Shown here: positions 8,483 through 17,264 of the stretch, piece after piece
Layout of the letters: each line of letters opens with the position of its first letter
How positions within the stretch are numbered: the stretch's first letter is position 1
Assembly: GCF_008389435.1 (NCBI RefSeq)
Contig: NZ_VUYS01000001.1
Location: 62,001-126,000, forward strand
Direction: 5' to 3'
Origin: Candidatus Nitrosocosmicus agrestis
GTDB taxonomy: Archaea > Thermoproteota > Nitrososphaeria > Nitrososphaerales > Nitrososphaeraceae
DNA length: 64,000 nt
Notes under the pieces: model-generated
The model's database searches: none
What the model was told of the DNA's origin: nothing
The model's input: the letters and a program-made list of their open reading frames with translations, nothing else
Program-made: the position numbers and the translations under genes

Positions 8483-10519
8483 TTAATTATTCTTGACTAT
8501 CCTACCAAATTCATGTTTTAACCCTCCATTCACAATAGGTAAAAGCTTAAACTGTCCAACAGGAAGGATTCTCACTATTTCATCAATTGAGTAGTTCTTT
8601 AGGTAGGTAGTAATGCTTTCAGGAAACTCATTTTTGATAGCAAAATCTACGAAATCAGCCTTTATCTTTTTTGAAGCTTTTACAACATCATATCCAGAAG
8701 GAATTATAGGTCTTAAGCATACAGATCTCTTTGCTATCGCTGATTGAGGTCCAGTTATGAATAATGGCCTCTCTTCGATAAAAGATAAACCTATTGCCAT
8801 TTTGATTTCCAAATTTTTGACAAAGTTTTTCTTTCCCTCTATTATAAACGCCCCCTTTGGTAAATACTGACCTGTAGGTGCCCCCTTCTTAATCTGATAT
8901 GGATAAACCCAATAGGCATCAGCAGAAGACAGACCATCTTTCCACGATCTGCTAAAGGAAACGGTAGCTTGAGATACCTCTTGTATACTTTGTGAAATAT
9001 CTACAGCAGATTTGTTGTTAGCATTCTTTAATATAAAGAATGGCGACCCATGTACCTCGGCATGGAAAACATAATCATTTTCTGTTAAATATTTCCTGAT
9101 GAGGACAGAATTCGAGGATGAATCTCTACCGCCAATAGCAAGCATATCATCCGCAGTCAGAAACCATCTATACTTTTCATACCATTCTTTGTTTGTTAAG
9201 ATCTTAACTTGTGCCCCTGGTTTCTTATCTTTTTGTTTTTGGATTTTTTCCAATTGCTCTAGTAGTTTTGCTCGAGATTCTTCTATTGTGATCAAACCTC
9301 TTTCCATTTCTTTCGCTATATTAAATAACATCGAAGAAATCTTTGGAATATTATGGGATTCGCCATCAATTGGAACCTTTTCACTCATGATCTCCAAATA
9401 TGGCTTACCCTTCAAATCTAGAATCTTGGCATCAAATTCATTTAGTAATGTACACATAGGATGTTCTTTTGGAATCATACTACTCCTAGAAAATATGCCA
9501 AAGTCAAGTATAGACGACTGCTGCATCAGCTTGCTAGCAAAGTTTCTGAGTTTGTTGGATTTTGAAATAACTAGATCTTTGGCTTTTTGTTGTTCTTCTA
9601 GATCGTGCTTTATTGTTTCAATTTGTTTTTCTAGTTCAGAATTTTTAATATTGCTACTATGCAAAATATTATAATTTATTAAATCATCTATCGCGTCGGT
9701 GTATGAGTCGTATCTTTTAATATGATCAGCATCTACATCATTAGGAATTACGGGACTGATATCATACGGATTGTTATTTTCATCTAAAATTATACACGGA
9801 TCTAATCCTACACCCGACGAAATATTCTTAATTAATAGGTTCAATTCTTCAAATACAGTTTTGATTTCCGATTGGCTCAAATCACTTACTTTCTTATTTG
9901 GGATGTCTGCATTATGGACTGCTAACTCGATATATTTTTTTGAGATGGATAGGTTTCTACCTAACCATCTCTTTATGTCAATGTTCTCAAATTCATTTTT
10001 TCGAATTAGTGATATAAAGTCATCAATGTTTATGGTAAGCGGATCTACTCCTCGTGATGGTGGGGGGAAATATTTTAATCCAGTTCTTAGAGTTCTATGT
10101 CTCACATTGATTGGATTCAGAATATTCAATATTTTAAAAGAATCATCACAAAACATTATATTTCCATGTCCGAACAATTCCAGTATTATATAATATTTAG
10201 TTCCACGGATAGTTTGAAATTCGAACTGGATAATACGCTCCCCAGGGATGACGAATGCATCAACTAGTTTGGAACGCTCTAGTTCGATCTTTATTTTCTT
10301 AAGAGCATCATTATCTTCAAGTATTGAATACTTGTATTTTGTAACGCAAATACCATAGGTCGAGATAAGCAACGATATATCATTTTTCTGAGAATGATGA
10401 AATTTTATTATTAAAGAATTTTTTGTTATAAGGGAAATATTGCTAACATAATAGACACTATCAATTAATTGCTTTATATTGTTTACAAGAAACCTTAACT
10501 CTATCTCTGATATGGCCAT
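8483..10519 (-). CDS. rqcH: Ribosome-associated quality control protein RqcH (NEMF/Tae2/NFACT family)
   Basis: A 678-residue NFACT protein. The N-terminal NFACT-N module (about 1-230) includes FPPPSRGVDP. A coiled-coil middle (about 285-440, Lys/Glu/Gln rich) follows, then an NFACT-R domain (about 447-570) with WYEKYRWF, FHAEVHGSPF and YWVYPYQIKKGAPTG. The family binds stalled large ribosomal subunits with peptidyl-tRNA and recruits tRNA-Ala for tailing. At the place where bacterial RqcH has the Asp-Arg pair needed for tRNA binding, this protein appears to read E94-R95 (GERII). The function is well supported by family; tailing activity is inferred. Confidence 0.88.
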   Translation of the reverse strand: MAISEIELRFLVNNIKQLIDSVYYVSNISLITKNSLIIKFHHSQKNDISLLISTYGICVTKYKYSILEDNDALKKIKIELERSKLVDAFVIPGERIIQFEFQTIRGTKYYIILELFGHGNIMFCDDSFKILNILNPINVRHRTLRTGLKYFPPPSRGVDPLTINIDDFISLIRKNEFENIDIKRWLGRNLSISKKYIELAVHNADIPNKKVSDLSQSEIKTVFEELNLLIKNISSGVGLDPCIILDENNNPYDISPVIPNDVDADHIKRYDSYTDAIDDLINYNILHSSNIKNSELEKQIETIKHDLEEQQKAKDLVISKSNKLRNFASKLMQQSSILDFGIFSRSSMIPKEHPMCTLLNEFDAKILDLKGKPYLEIMSEKVPIDGESHNIPKISSMLFNIAKEMERGLITIEESRAKLLEQLEKIQKQKDKKPGAQVKILTNKEWYEKYRWFLTADDMLAIGGRDSSSNSVLIRKYLTENDYVFHAEVHGSPFFILKNANNKSAVDISQSIQEVSQATVSFSRSWKDGLSSADAYWVYPYQIKKGAPTGQYLPKGAFIIEGKKNFVKNLEIKMAIGLSFIEERPLFITGPQSAIAKRSVCLRPIIPSGYDVVKASKKIKADFVDFAIKNEFPESITTYLKNYSIDEIVRILPVGQFKLLPIVNGGLKHEFGRIVKNN

Positions 10520-10673
10520 GAGTGGATAATATTTTTATTGAATATAATAACTTACAAATATTCCTACACTTTAGCAATTAAATTCATCAAAAAATCTGTG
10601 TATGTATTTAGTGTGGAGAAATCGAATTCAAGACCTCCTTTAGAGTTTGTAAAATATTTCTGAAATTGGCTGG

Positions 10674-10698
10674 TTACAAGTCCATCTCGTACTTGTAA
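10674..10698. promoter_or_regulatory. Perfect inverted repeat upstream of the corrin operon
   Basis: Arms TTACAAGT and ACTTGTAA (8 bp, perfect) flank a 9-nt spacer. It lies 53 nt upstream of the first gene of the cbi operon in an otherwise featureless 230-nt gap. It could be an operator or an RNA hairpin. No cobalamin riboswitch features are seen. Confidence 0.4.
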
Positions 10699-10751
10699 AA
10701 ATCAGAGAGTAGAGATTAAATGTGGATGATTAAAACTATTAGAGCATATCA

Positions 10752-11045
10752 TTGGAAATAGAAGACAAAATTTACTATCTAAGAGTAGTGCTTGCAGCAA
10801 TAGCAGGAGCAATTGTTGGTGCCATTGTAAAACCAAATTCTGATCATACTAACACCATAGGATTAATAATTTTAATCGGCATCGTTTTTTATGCCATATC
10901 TCAAATACTTGCATCCCGTATGTCGAAGGGAATTCCAAAGGACAAAAAGAAAAAAGTGATTACTATAGCTATTTTTGGATTCATTTTCATGCTGCTGACA
11001 TTTATGACGTTGACATATACTATACTTAACCAGAATATGTTGTAA
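10752..11045 (+). CDS. Small membrane protein of unknown function preceding cbiT
   Basis: A 97-residue protein starting at TTG. It has three hydrophobic segments (about 8-27, 36-54 and 68-90) separated by short charged loops (MSKGIPKDKKKK). The first segment is Ala/Gly rich. It does not resemble a transporter family I can name. Its stop is 11 nt before cbiT, so it is probably co-transcribed with the corrin genes; a link to cobalt or corrinoid handling is only suggested by position. Confidence 0.65.
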   Translation: MEIEDKIYYLRVVLAAIAGAIVGAIVKPNSDHTNTIGLIILIGIVFYAISQILASRMSKGIPKDKKKKVITIAIFGFIFMLLTFMTLTYTILNQNML

Positions 11046-11056
11046 GATGAAGACAT

Positions 11057-11644
11057 ATGTTATGGGACTTTAAAACGAGTGGGATACCCGATGAGCTATT
11101 TGATAGGACCGAAAGAGTTCCAATTACAAAAGAAGATGTCAGAGCAATAATTGTAAGCAAGCTACGACTAAAAGATGGGTACACTGCAATAGATGTTGGA
11201 TGTGGGAGCGGTAGCATCACAGTGGAACTCGCTCATCAAACAAAGGGAAAAGTTTATGCAATTGATTCTGACCAAGATGCAATAGACCTAACACAAAAAA
11301 ACCTCTCAAAGTTTGGATTTACGAACAATACAGTGGTAATAAAGGGTTGGGCACAAGAAGTTTTGCCAAGTTTGCCAAAGGTAGATGCAATCGTCATCGG
11401 TGGTACGACTGCAGGTACAAAGGAATTAATTAATTCAGCCTTTTCCAAACTAAATATTGGTGGTAGAATAGTTTTGACTTCTATTCTTATTGAAACAATT
11501 TACAACGCCTTAAAAGCTATGGAGGATTTAGACTCAAAAGACGTGGAAATTACACAGGTAACAATTGCAAAGTCTAAAAGGACAAGCACTGGTACTATGA
11601 TGATATCAAGGAATCCAGTCATCATTTTTTCTTGTACCAAATAA
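11057..11644 (+). CDS. cbiT: Cobalt-precorrin-6B (C15)-methyltransferase, decarboxylating
   Basis: A 195-residue class I SAM-dependent methyltransferase. The N-terminus GIPDELFDR...PITKEDVRA is characteristic of CbiT. Motif I reads DVGCGSGSITVE (about 46-57), followed by AIDSDQDAI and the CbiT-type IGGTTAG. CbiT methylates C15 and decarboxylates the acetate side chain during cobalamin ring synthesis. It stands as a separate protein and is not fused to CbiE. cbiL and cbiF lie immediately downstream. Confidence 0.9.
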   Translation: MLWDFKTSGIPDELFDRTERVPITKEDVRAIIVSKLRLKDGYTAIDVGCGSGSITVELAHQTKGKVYAIDSDQDAIDLTQKNLSKFGFTNNTVVIKGWAQEVLPSLPKVDAIVIGGTTAGTKELINSAFSKLNIGGRIVLTSILIETIYNALKAMEDLDSKDVEITQVTIAKSKRTSTGTMMISRNPVIIFSCTK

Positions 11645-11715
11645 AGCATTAGAAAATTATTTTGGATAGTAGAAGAATACAAAGACTTTAATTAAAATAA
11701 TTTAAAATCCCACCT

Positions 11716-12447
11716 ATGCTTAATTCGGTTCTTTATTGTGTTGGTTGCGGTCCAGGAGATCCAGAATTAATTACAATAAAAGCTATTAATTTGATAAAAA
11801 ACGCCGATATCATTTTTACCCCAACTGCAAGGGAAAACAAGCCGAGCGTAGCCCTGTCAATTGTTGGAATGTATATCCCAAAGGAAGCCGAAGTTAGACA
11901 ACTAATATTTCCTATGACAAAAGATGCTGCAAAGTTGAAAGAATCTTGGGAAAAAAATGCCAGGGAGATATCTGAGGAAATAAGGAGTGGAAAAAAAGCA
12001 GTATATCTAACAGTTGGTGATCCATCCTTATACAGCACGTGGATATATATTCATAAGGAAATTCAGTCAAACTACAACGATATAAAAGTCGAGATTGTTC
12101 CCGGTATAACATCTATTTTTTCCTTTTCCGCAGAACTTAAGACTCCCGTGGGAGAAGGAGAGGAAATAATAGGTATAATTCCAGCTTGTTATAATCTAGA
12201 CAGATTGAAGACGGCTGCGGAATGTTGTGACACATTAGTGTTTTTGAAAGATGGAAGATATTTTAACAGTGTTATTGATATTTTGATGGAATCCAATTTT
12301 CCAGATGATTCCGATGTATACATAGCCCAAGATGTATCTACAAAGTCCGGGTCTTTACAGAAAAGGAAACTAGCGGATATTGCAAGAAACAAAAATGAAA
12401 ACAATGATAAGTACTTTTCCATAATGATAGCCAAAAAGAAAAAATGA
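11716..12447 (+). CDS. cbiL: Cobalt-precorrin-2 C20-methyltransferase
   Basis: A 243-residue tetrapyrrole methylase. The N-terminal VGCGPGDPELITIKA motif, TVGDPSLYSTW and VEIVPGITSIFSFSA are typical of CbiL/CobI. It adds the C20 methyl group to (cobalt-)precorrin-2 in the corrin pathway. Its last four bases overlap the start of cbiF (ATGA), which indicates translational coupling. A length near 240 is normal for the family. Confidence 0.92.
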   Translation: MLNSVLYCVGCGPGDPELITIKAINLIKNADIIFTPTARENKPSVALSIVGMYIPKEAEVRQLIFPMTKDAAKLKESWEKNAREISEEIRSGKKAVYLTVGDPSLYSTWIYIHKEIQSNYNDIKVEIVPGITSIFSFSAELKTPVGEGEEIIGIIPACYNLDRLKTAAECCDTLVFLKDGRYFNSVIDILMESNFPDDSDVYIAQDVSTKSGSLQKRKLADIARNKNENNDKYFSIMIAKKKK

Positions 12448-13238
12448 TTCAAAAAAACACGGTATATTTTGTAGGTTCTGGACCAGGGGACCCAGAACTA
12501 ATAACAATAAAAGCCAAAAGCCTTGTTGAAAATGCTGATGTGATAATTTACTCCGGTTCGTTACTAAATCCAGAATTATTAAGGTATGCAAAAAAAGATG
12601 CACAATTGTATGATGCGGCAAAACTGAGTAGGCTCGAAATATATGATATCCTACGAAAAACCACGAAAAGTAACAAACTTGCAATAAGGTATCACGATGG
12701 AGATCCAGGTATTTTTAGTACCATTAGAGAACAGATAGATAAACTGGAGCAAGATAATATCAAATGTGAGGTAGTGCCGGGAATTACGGCTTTTCTAGGA
12801 GCAGCGGCTTCGATGAATCTCGAAATGACTCTACCAGGAATAACACAGACCATCATAATAACTCGAGCAGAATTTAGAACTCCAGTCCCTGACAGAGAAA
12901 GAATCTCCGAATTGGCCAAACATGGAGCTACCATGGCGTTTTATTTAAGCGTTCATCTATTAGACAGGATTGTTGAAGAATTGTTAAAAGGTGGAGCATA
13001 TACAAAAGGAACTCCAGCTGCAATAGTATATCGAGCTACATGGAATGATCAAAAAATACTCAGAGGTACTATTGGGACTATAGCAAGAAAGGTTAAAGAA
13101 GAAAGAATAATTAAAACAGCCTTAATAATAATTGGAGATGTGATCGCCCCAAAATCATATGAATTCTCAAAAGTTTACGATTCACAATTTACTCATGGTT
13201 ACAGAAAAAGCAAGGATGAGGTTAAATCCACTACTTAA
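12444..13238 (+). CDS. cbiF: Cobalt-precorrin-4 C11-methyltransferase
   Basis: A 264-residue tetrapyrrole methylase of the CbiF/CobM branch. It has FVGSGPGDPELITIKA, YSGSLLNPE, RYHDGDPGIFSTIREQ, VEVVPGITAFLGAAA-type segments, and the CbiF-type LPGITQTIIITRAEFRTPVP. It methylates C11 in corrin synthesis. Translation is coupled to cbiL by a 4-nt overlap. The 3' end overlaps the convergent small gene by 8 nt. Other corrin genes (cbiH, cbiE, cbiC, cbiA) are not in the window. Confidence 0.92.
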   Translation: MIQKNTVYFVGSGPGDPELITIKAKSLVENADVIIYSGSLLNPELLRYAKKDAQLYDAAKLSRLEIYDILRKTTKSNKLAIRYHDGDPGIFSTIREQIDKLEQDNIKCEVVPGITAFLGAAASMNLEMTLPGITQTIIITRAEFRTPVPDRERISELAKHGATMAFYLSVHLLDRIVEELLKGGAYTKGTPAAIVYRATWNDQKILRGTIGTIARKVKEERIIKTALIIIGDVIAPKSYEFSKVYDSQFTHGYRKSKDEVKSTT

Positions 13239-13527
13239 GAGAAATGCGTTGTAATTCTTTTTGATTAACAGTGGCCCATGCACCCATTCCCCGGCCATTT
13301 GTGTTATTTAAATCAATAATTTCACTCACGATAATTTCATTAGGACTCATCGGTGGCCACAGCATGGCTACATAGTCCCCTGCATTTCCGGGTTTATTCA
13401 TATCGGCCATTACAAATTGTTCAGCTTTAAATCCCGATGTAACAAGTTTTGACTTTACTGATTCAAACATTTCTTTTTGACCATGCACTATTACGTGAAC
13501 ATTCTTATCTGTATTATAACTTGACAT
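13231..13527 (-). CDS. Conserved-looking small protein of unknown function
   Basis: A 98-residue protein without membrane segment or signal. A first half reading VHVIVHGQKEMFESVKSKLV suggests a small alpha/beta fold. A Trp/Pro/Met patch (MLWPPMSPNEIIVSEIIDL) follows, then NTNGRGMGAWATV. I do not recognise the family. It converges on cbiF with an 8-nt overlap. Codon use looks like its neighbours, so it is probably real. Confidence 0.6.
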   Translation of the reverse strand: MSSYNTDKNVHVIVHGQKEMFESVKSKLVTSGFKAEQFVMADMNKPGNAGDYVAMLWPPMSPNEIIVSEIIDLNNTNGRGMGAWATVNQKELQRISLK

Positions 13528-13972
13528 ATTGCAATAAAAGTGGACATATTTATAAAGAGCTTACTAATTTGTATTTTATTGTTAGATTGATTAAAACATA
13601 GAATCCATAAAATAAAAGGATAATCTCAAGTATTAAATAGTGTAGTTAACTGCAAACTTAATTCAAAAGTAATAGATCACTATCACAAAAGCCTCGAGGT
13701 TTTTAGAATTATAATAAAATATGATATAAATATTAGGCTGACTTAATTAGGCATAACTAACGAGCTCATATCTACAACAGGCATCATTTGATTTAAAAGA
13801 AATTGTTAAAGAGGAGGAAAATATCACGACATATATATGTGAAAATACTGACGGTATTTTAGATCCATTAGATCAGATGACTTTTACCCTCAATGAAATA
13901 GCTATCAAGTATGGTCCTATCGTAGTTCTTAAGAATGCACCTTGATGGAATATAACTCAGGGGGTAAACAAA
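13528..13972. other. Intergenic stretch with a start-less small reading frame
   Basis: This 445-nt gap contains a short palindromic element around cctcgagg flanked by A- and T-runs (13687-13704), and a 63-codon open frame described separately. No tRNA or other RNA gene was recognised. A purine-rich agggggt just before the next gene may serve as its ribosome binding site. Confidence 0.5.
13757..13945 (+). pseudogene. Possible remnant of a small gene lacking a start codon
   Basis: A frame open from just after a TAA to a TGA encodes 62 residues with protein-like composition (DLKEIVKEEENITTYICEN, then TLNEIAIKYGPIVVLKNAP). There is no ATG, GTG or TTG before an internal ATG at codon 40. It may be a decayed gene or start at a rare codon. 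It ends 27 nt before the next gene on the same strand. Confidence 0.3.
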
Positions 13973-14236
13973 ATGGTTACATCTTCACCTGAACCCTCTC
14001 AGGGTAAAAATTCTACAACGGGAAAACACATTATTCAAGAAGACAAGGCCGATGAGGTGAAGGCATTAATAGCGAGGTATGTACTACTCAAAATAGAACA
14101 GAAAAAGATTGAAGCAAACTTGTCTGAAATTGCAAAATATTATGATGATGAATCCCTGAGAACAATATTTGAACCCATAGGAGAGTCAATGATGAGGGTA
14201 ATTGGGTTAGAGTTACCACACAATAGAAAGAAGTAA
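13973..14236 (+). CDS. Small helical protein of unknown function
   Basis: An 87-residue soluble protein. A Ser/Pro/Thr-rich N-terminal 20 residues precede a helical region with heptad-like hydrophobics (ADEVKALIARYVLLKIEQKKIEANLSEI, read in parts). A C-terminal IFEPIGESMMRVIGLELP segment follows. A gggggt sequence about 8 nt upstream of the ATG supports the start. I do not recognise the family. Confidence 0.6.
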   Translation: MVTSSPEPSQGKNSTTGKHIIQEDKADEVKALIARYVLLKIEQKKIEANLSEIAKYYDDESLRTIFEPIGESMMRVIGLELPHNRKK

Positions 14237-14341
14237 ACATTGTCCACTGTATTCAAAAATAATTTAAAAGATTAAATCTCACTCCTCATATGAATAAATC
14301 CTGGCCGCTACTACTAAATTGACAATCAATTCTGTATTGAT

Positions 14342-14581
14342 CTAACGTCCTTGGCGGGTAAATGGTTCCCTGTTTTTTTTGGAAGAGTACATATTCAAAC
14401 GTTTTTTGCTTAATTTCCTCCTATATTTAGTAAGCGGATTTTTTCCCGTATTAGGTAACACTCTTCCTTTTAAGACATTATTCCCACATCCAGTACAAGT
14501 TCCTTGGCTAGCAACCATATTATTGGCCAATTTTACAAATTTTATTTCAGATATTTCTACAAGGGTTTTACAAAAAGTCAA
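14342..14581 (-). CDS. Small basic protein with a single CxxC pair
   Basis: A 79-residue protein. Its C-terminal half is strongly basic (KYRRKLSKKRLNMYSSKKNR). A CTGCG pair lies at about residues 29-32, which could be half of a zinc site or a redox pair. The composition suggests a nucleic-acid binding role, but no family is recognised. An overlapping frame on the other strand is hydrophobic and less convincing. An internal ATG at residue 22 is an alternative start. Confidence 0.45.
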   Translation of the reverse strand: MTFCKTLVEISEIKFVKLANNMVASQGTCTGCGNNVLKGRVLPNTGKNPLTKYRRKLSKKRLNMYSSKKNREPFTRQGR

Positions 14582-15231
14582 AACGTAATCGAATATTTGG
14601 ACATATACTATTGAGCCATGGATTAAATTATTAAATTTAACTTCATTGCTTTCATAAATTTTAAGTAAGCAAAAAGCCCAAACAGACTTTGATAAAGTAA
14701 ATTATTGTTGAGAATCTGTTGCTTTCACCCTATGAAATTATTTTCACATAATGTTATTGACTTAATATCTATATATTATGGTTGTAAAATTTTTTTATTT
14801 TTTTGGATGTCAGATACAAGAGAACTGAATGCGATTTGCTAGGACTATCCTAGACTGTTACCATCATGCCTTGTTAATTGAAGTTATATTATTCATGCAT
14901 CATTAGGATAAGAAGAAAGAAAAAATATAGAAAATAGAGATACCGTTATTTCAAATTAGCATCCAAATAATAGATAAGGGGTTATCTATAAAGCATTAAG
15001 GTATCCAAACAGTTGCATTGTGTCTCATTCAATAAGAAGTACTTGATCGGGAGAACATGTGGTTTTATAGCCAGAAAAAATCAAACACAACAAAAAGAAA
15101 TTTATTCATAGAATTGAACAGCTAAATATTGTAATATAAAAATCTTTTACTATGGGTTTAAGGCATTTATGTGTTTTTGATTAACTAATTAAAAAACATT
15201 TAATACTATCCATAGTTAACTTAGAAGCAAG
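14582..15231. other. Long AT-rich intergenic region
   Basis: About 650 nt with no convincing reading frame or tRNA. The only structure noticed is a perfect inverted repeat, CTAGGA-cta-TCCTAG, at 14839-14853. The last 60 nt contain T/A-rich sequence suited to a promoter for the downstream gene. Confidence 0.6.
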
Positions 15232-15495
15232 ATGACATTACCAAAGGGATTTGGTTCACAATCTAATACTAAAAAGAACAGAACATTCGATGAGTGGTGG
15301 GCAACTGTACCAGGGGATTTGAAAACAAAAGCTCGCAAGGGTGATGAAGCCAATAAGGTTTTGTTGAATCAAGTAAATTATGTACTACTTCATCTTCATC
15401 TTCAAGGTAAACATGATACAAAACCATCTCATGAAGAGCTAAAAGACTGGCTTCACAGTGGTCAAGTAGACGTTATGCGTCAACTTAAAAAATAA
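15232..15495 (+). CDS. Small soluble protein of unknown function
   Basis: An 87-residue protein with a Lys/Trp/His-rich helical composition (FDEWWATVPGDLKTKARKGD, VNYVLLHLHLQGKHD). No cysteine, signal or membrane segment is present. I do not recognise the family. It is followed by an AT-rich 100-nt gap with T-runs that may end transcription. Confidence 0.6.
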   Translation: MTLPKGFGSQSNTKKNRTFDEWWATVPGDLKTKARKGDEANKVLLNQVNYVLLHLHLQGKHDTKPSHEELKDWLHSGQVDVMRQLKK

Positions 15496-15598
15496 TTTTT
15501 TTAGAAAATATCATTTTTTATAAGTATATTAATATTAACATAAAAATAGTAAAAATAAAATATATATAAATATCCAATGAAATAAAATTATTCGAGTT

Positions 15599-16291
15599 TT
15601 GAAGAGAGGTAGCCATATAGCAATTTTTGACACTTTCAAAACGCATCAAGCTAAATCTACTAGAGAGTCAAAAAGACAAAGAGGAATAATTGCTCATATA
15701 GCATTAGAGAAAGACCCTAGTGGAAAAACGAGAACATCCATTGCTCATATTTTGGCGAAAAAGTATGGCATTGCATGGCAAAATATCTATTCAGCTATTT
15801 TTAAAGATCTTGACGAGGTACTAATACCGGCAAAAGTTGTAAAGGAAGGAGGAAGGTTACCCATTAAAAGAGGTCCCAAAGCCCTACAAATTGAAGGTAT
15901 ACCCTACTATGAGCTTACTAACACAGGATTAATCATAGCTTCTACAATCGAAGAAACTGGAGATATAAGATATCGTATGAAATTACTAGAACTATACATA
16001 TCAAATTCTAGTCTACAAAATAGGAATCAAGCTACAAACAATTCGATCATAAATGATGGAATCCTATTATTGTCACGATATGCGCCTTCATTTATTCTAA
16101 AAATTATCAATGAGTACATAATTGCCTATAATCGTGGAGAGATAGAAAGATTGGATACACTAGATCTTGAAAACTTTAAGAAAGTAATATCTAAGCAAAT
16201 AACTATTGAGAAGGAATTAGTAGAGGCTTGCATGGTGCTCTCGAACGATAAAAAAGAAGTTTTAAGAAATTTTATAGATAAAATAAGTTAG
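15599..16291 (+). CDS. Winged-helix-like DNA-binding protein, unassigned
   Basis: A 230-residue protein beginning at TTG. Residues about 45-110 resemble a winged helix: helices SIAHILAKKYGIAWQNIYSA (recognition-helix type) followed by a beta wing (IEGIPYYELTNTGLIIA). A helical C-terminal half (about 130-230) may dimerise or sense a ligand. The N-terminal 30 residues are basic. No metal site is evident. A transcriptional regulator is the most likely role; the target is unknown. Confidence 0.6.
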   Translation: MKRGSHIAIFDTFKTHQAKSTRESKRQRGIIAHIALEKDPSGKTRTSIAHILAKKYGIAWQNIYSAIFKDLDEVLIPAKVVKEGGRLPIKRGPKALQIEGIPYYELTNTGLIIASTIEETGDIRYRMKLLELYISNSSLQNRNQATNNSIINDGILLLSRYAPSFILKIINEYIIAYNRGEIERLDTLDLENFKKVISKQITIEKELVEACMVLSNDKKEVLRNFIDKIS

Positions 16292-16312
16292 AAGTAAGAT
16301 GACAAAATTGAG

Positions 16313-17245
16313 TTAAAGATCATCATAATCTATTTTCAATAATTTGAGATCAAATGCTAATTCGGTGTTCAGCAAAATTGAACGTGCCTCAACAAGAAGG
16401 TCAGTCAAATCCTTGTATCGGCTACTAAAATGAGTCAAACATAATTTGCGAACCGATGCCTCTTTTGCAAGAGTTGCACTTTCAATAGCTGTAGAATGGT
16501 AGCTCTCTCTTGCTTTGTCAATTTCCTTAGATGAGAAAGTAGACTCAAATACAAGTAAATCACAATCTCTGAAAAAATTACAAAGGTTATTTGAAGGACG
16601 GGTATCTCCAGAAATACCAACCTTTCTACCAGAGCGCGGTTTACCAACTATATCCTTTGAATAGATTGTCTGATTTTCAAAAATAATATTCTTTCCTTTT
16701 TGGAGCAACCCATACAATTCGCCTTCTGGTATCCCAAGTGCTTTTACCTTTTTAATATCAAATTTGCCAGGTCTTTCTTTTTCTACCAAACAAAATGCAA
16801 ACGAACAAATTCCAGGACCGTGTTCTGATTTGCAGTAAAGTATCTCATAATCCTTGTCCTTCAGTGCAACACCTTGTGACCCAGAAATTGTGTGAACATG
16901 TAACTCGAAAGTCAATTTGATATTAAGTAATTTCATGTTTTCCATAATAAATTCACGAATTGGACTAGGTCCAAATATGTTAATAGGCAAATTTCTTCCC
17001 TGAAGTGATAAAGTTTGAAGAAATCCGAGTATACCTAAAATATGATCTGAATGCATATGGGTTATAAATAATGTTGTTTTTTTGTTAAACCCCAGTTTGG
17101 CTCTAATAAAATTATATTGCATCCCTTCTCCCGCGTCAAAAACCAATAACGTACCATTTCTATTTATTACAACAGAAGAAAGCGAGCGGTCTGGTGTGGG
17201 CATGGCAGCAGACGTTCCCAAGAATATAACTTCAAGACACACCAT
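16313..17245 (-). CDS. rnz: Ribonuclease Z (tRNA 3'-end endonuclease)
   Basis: A 310-residue short-form RNase Z. FLGTSAAMPTPDRS opens the MBL fold. The zinc motif THMHSDH is at 62-68. An exosite-like insertion (about 150-200) is present, followed by GISGDTRP and the histidine motif LTHFSSRY near the C-terminus. The enzyme cuts tRNA precursors after the discriminator base. This matters here because the tRNA in this window has no encoded CCA. It is probably co-transcribed with prs upstream (19-nt gap). Confidence 0.93.
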   Translation of the reverse strand: MVCLEVIFLGTSAAMPTPDRSLSSVVINRNGTLLVFDAGEGMQYNFIRAKLGFNKKTTLFITHMHSDHILGILGFLQTLSLQGRNLPINIFGPSPIREFIMENMKLLNIKLTFELHVHTISGSQGVALKDKDYEILYCKSEHGPGICSFAFCLVEKERPGKFDIKKVKALGIPEGELYGLLQKGKNIIFENQTIYSKDIVGKPRSGRKVGISGDTRPSNNLCNFFRDCDLLVFESTFSSKEIDKARESYHSTAIESATLAKEASVRKLCLTHFSSRYKDLTDLLVEARSILLNTELAFDLKLLKIDYDDL

Positions 17246-17264
17246 ATTAATATCGAAACAAGTA

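Noticed and set aside
10520-10751. Cobalamin riboswitch before the cbi operon
   Set aside because: No B12-box-like sequence or multi-helix layout is seen; only one simple inverted repeat.
14379-14588. Plus-strand hydrophobic frame opposite the small basic protein
   Set aside because: It overlaps the minus-strand gene almost fully and its composition is what an antisense frame of a Lys/Arg-rich gene gives.
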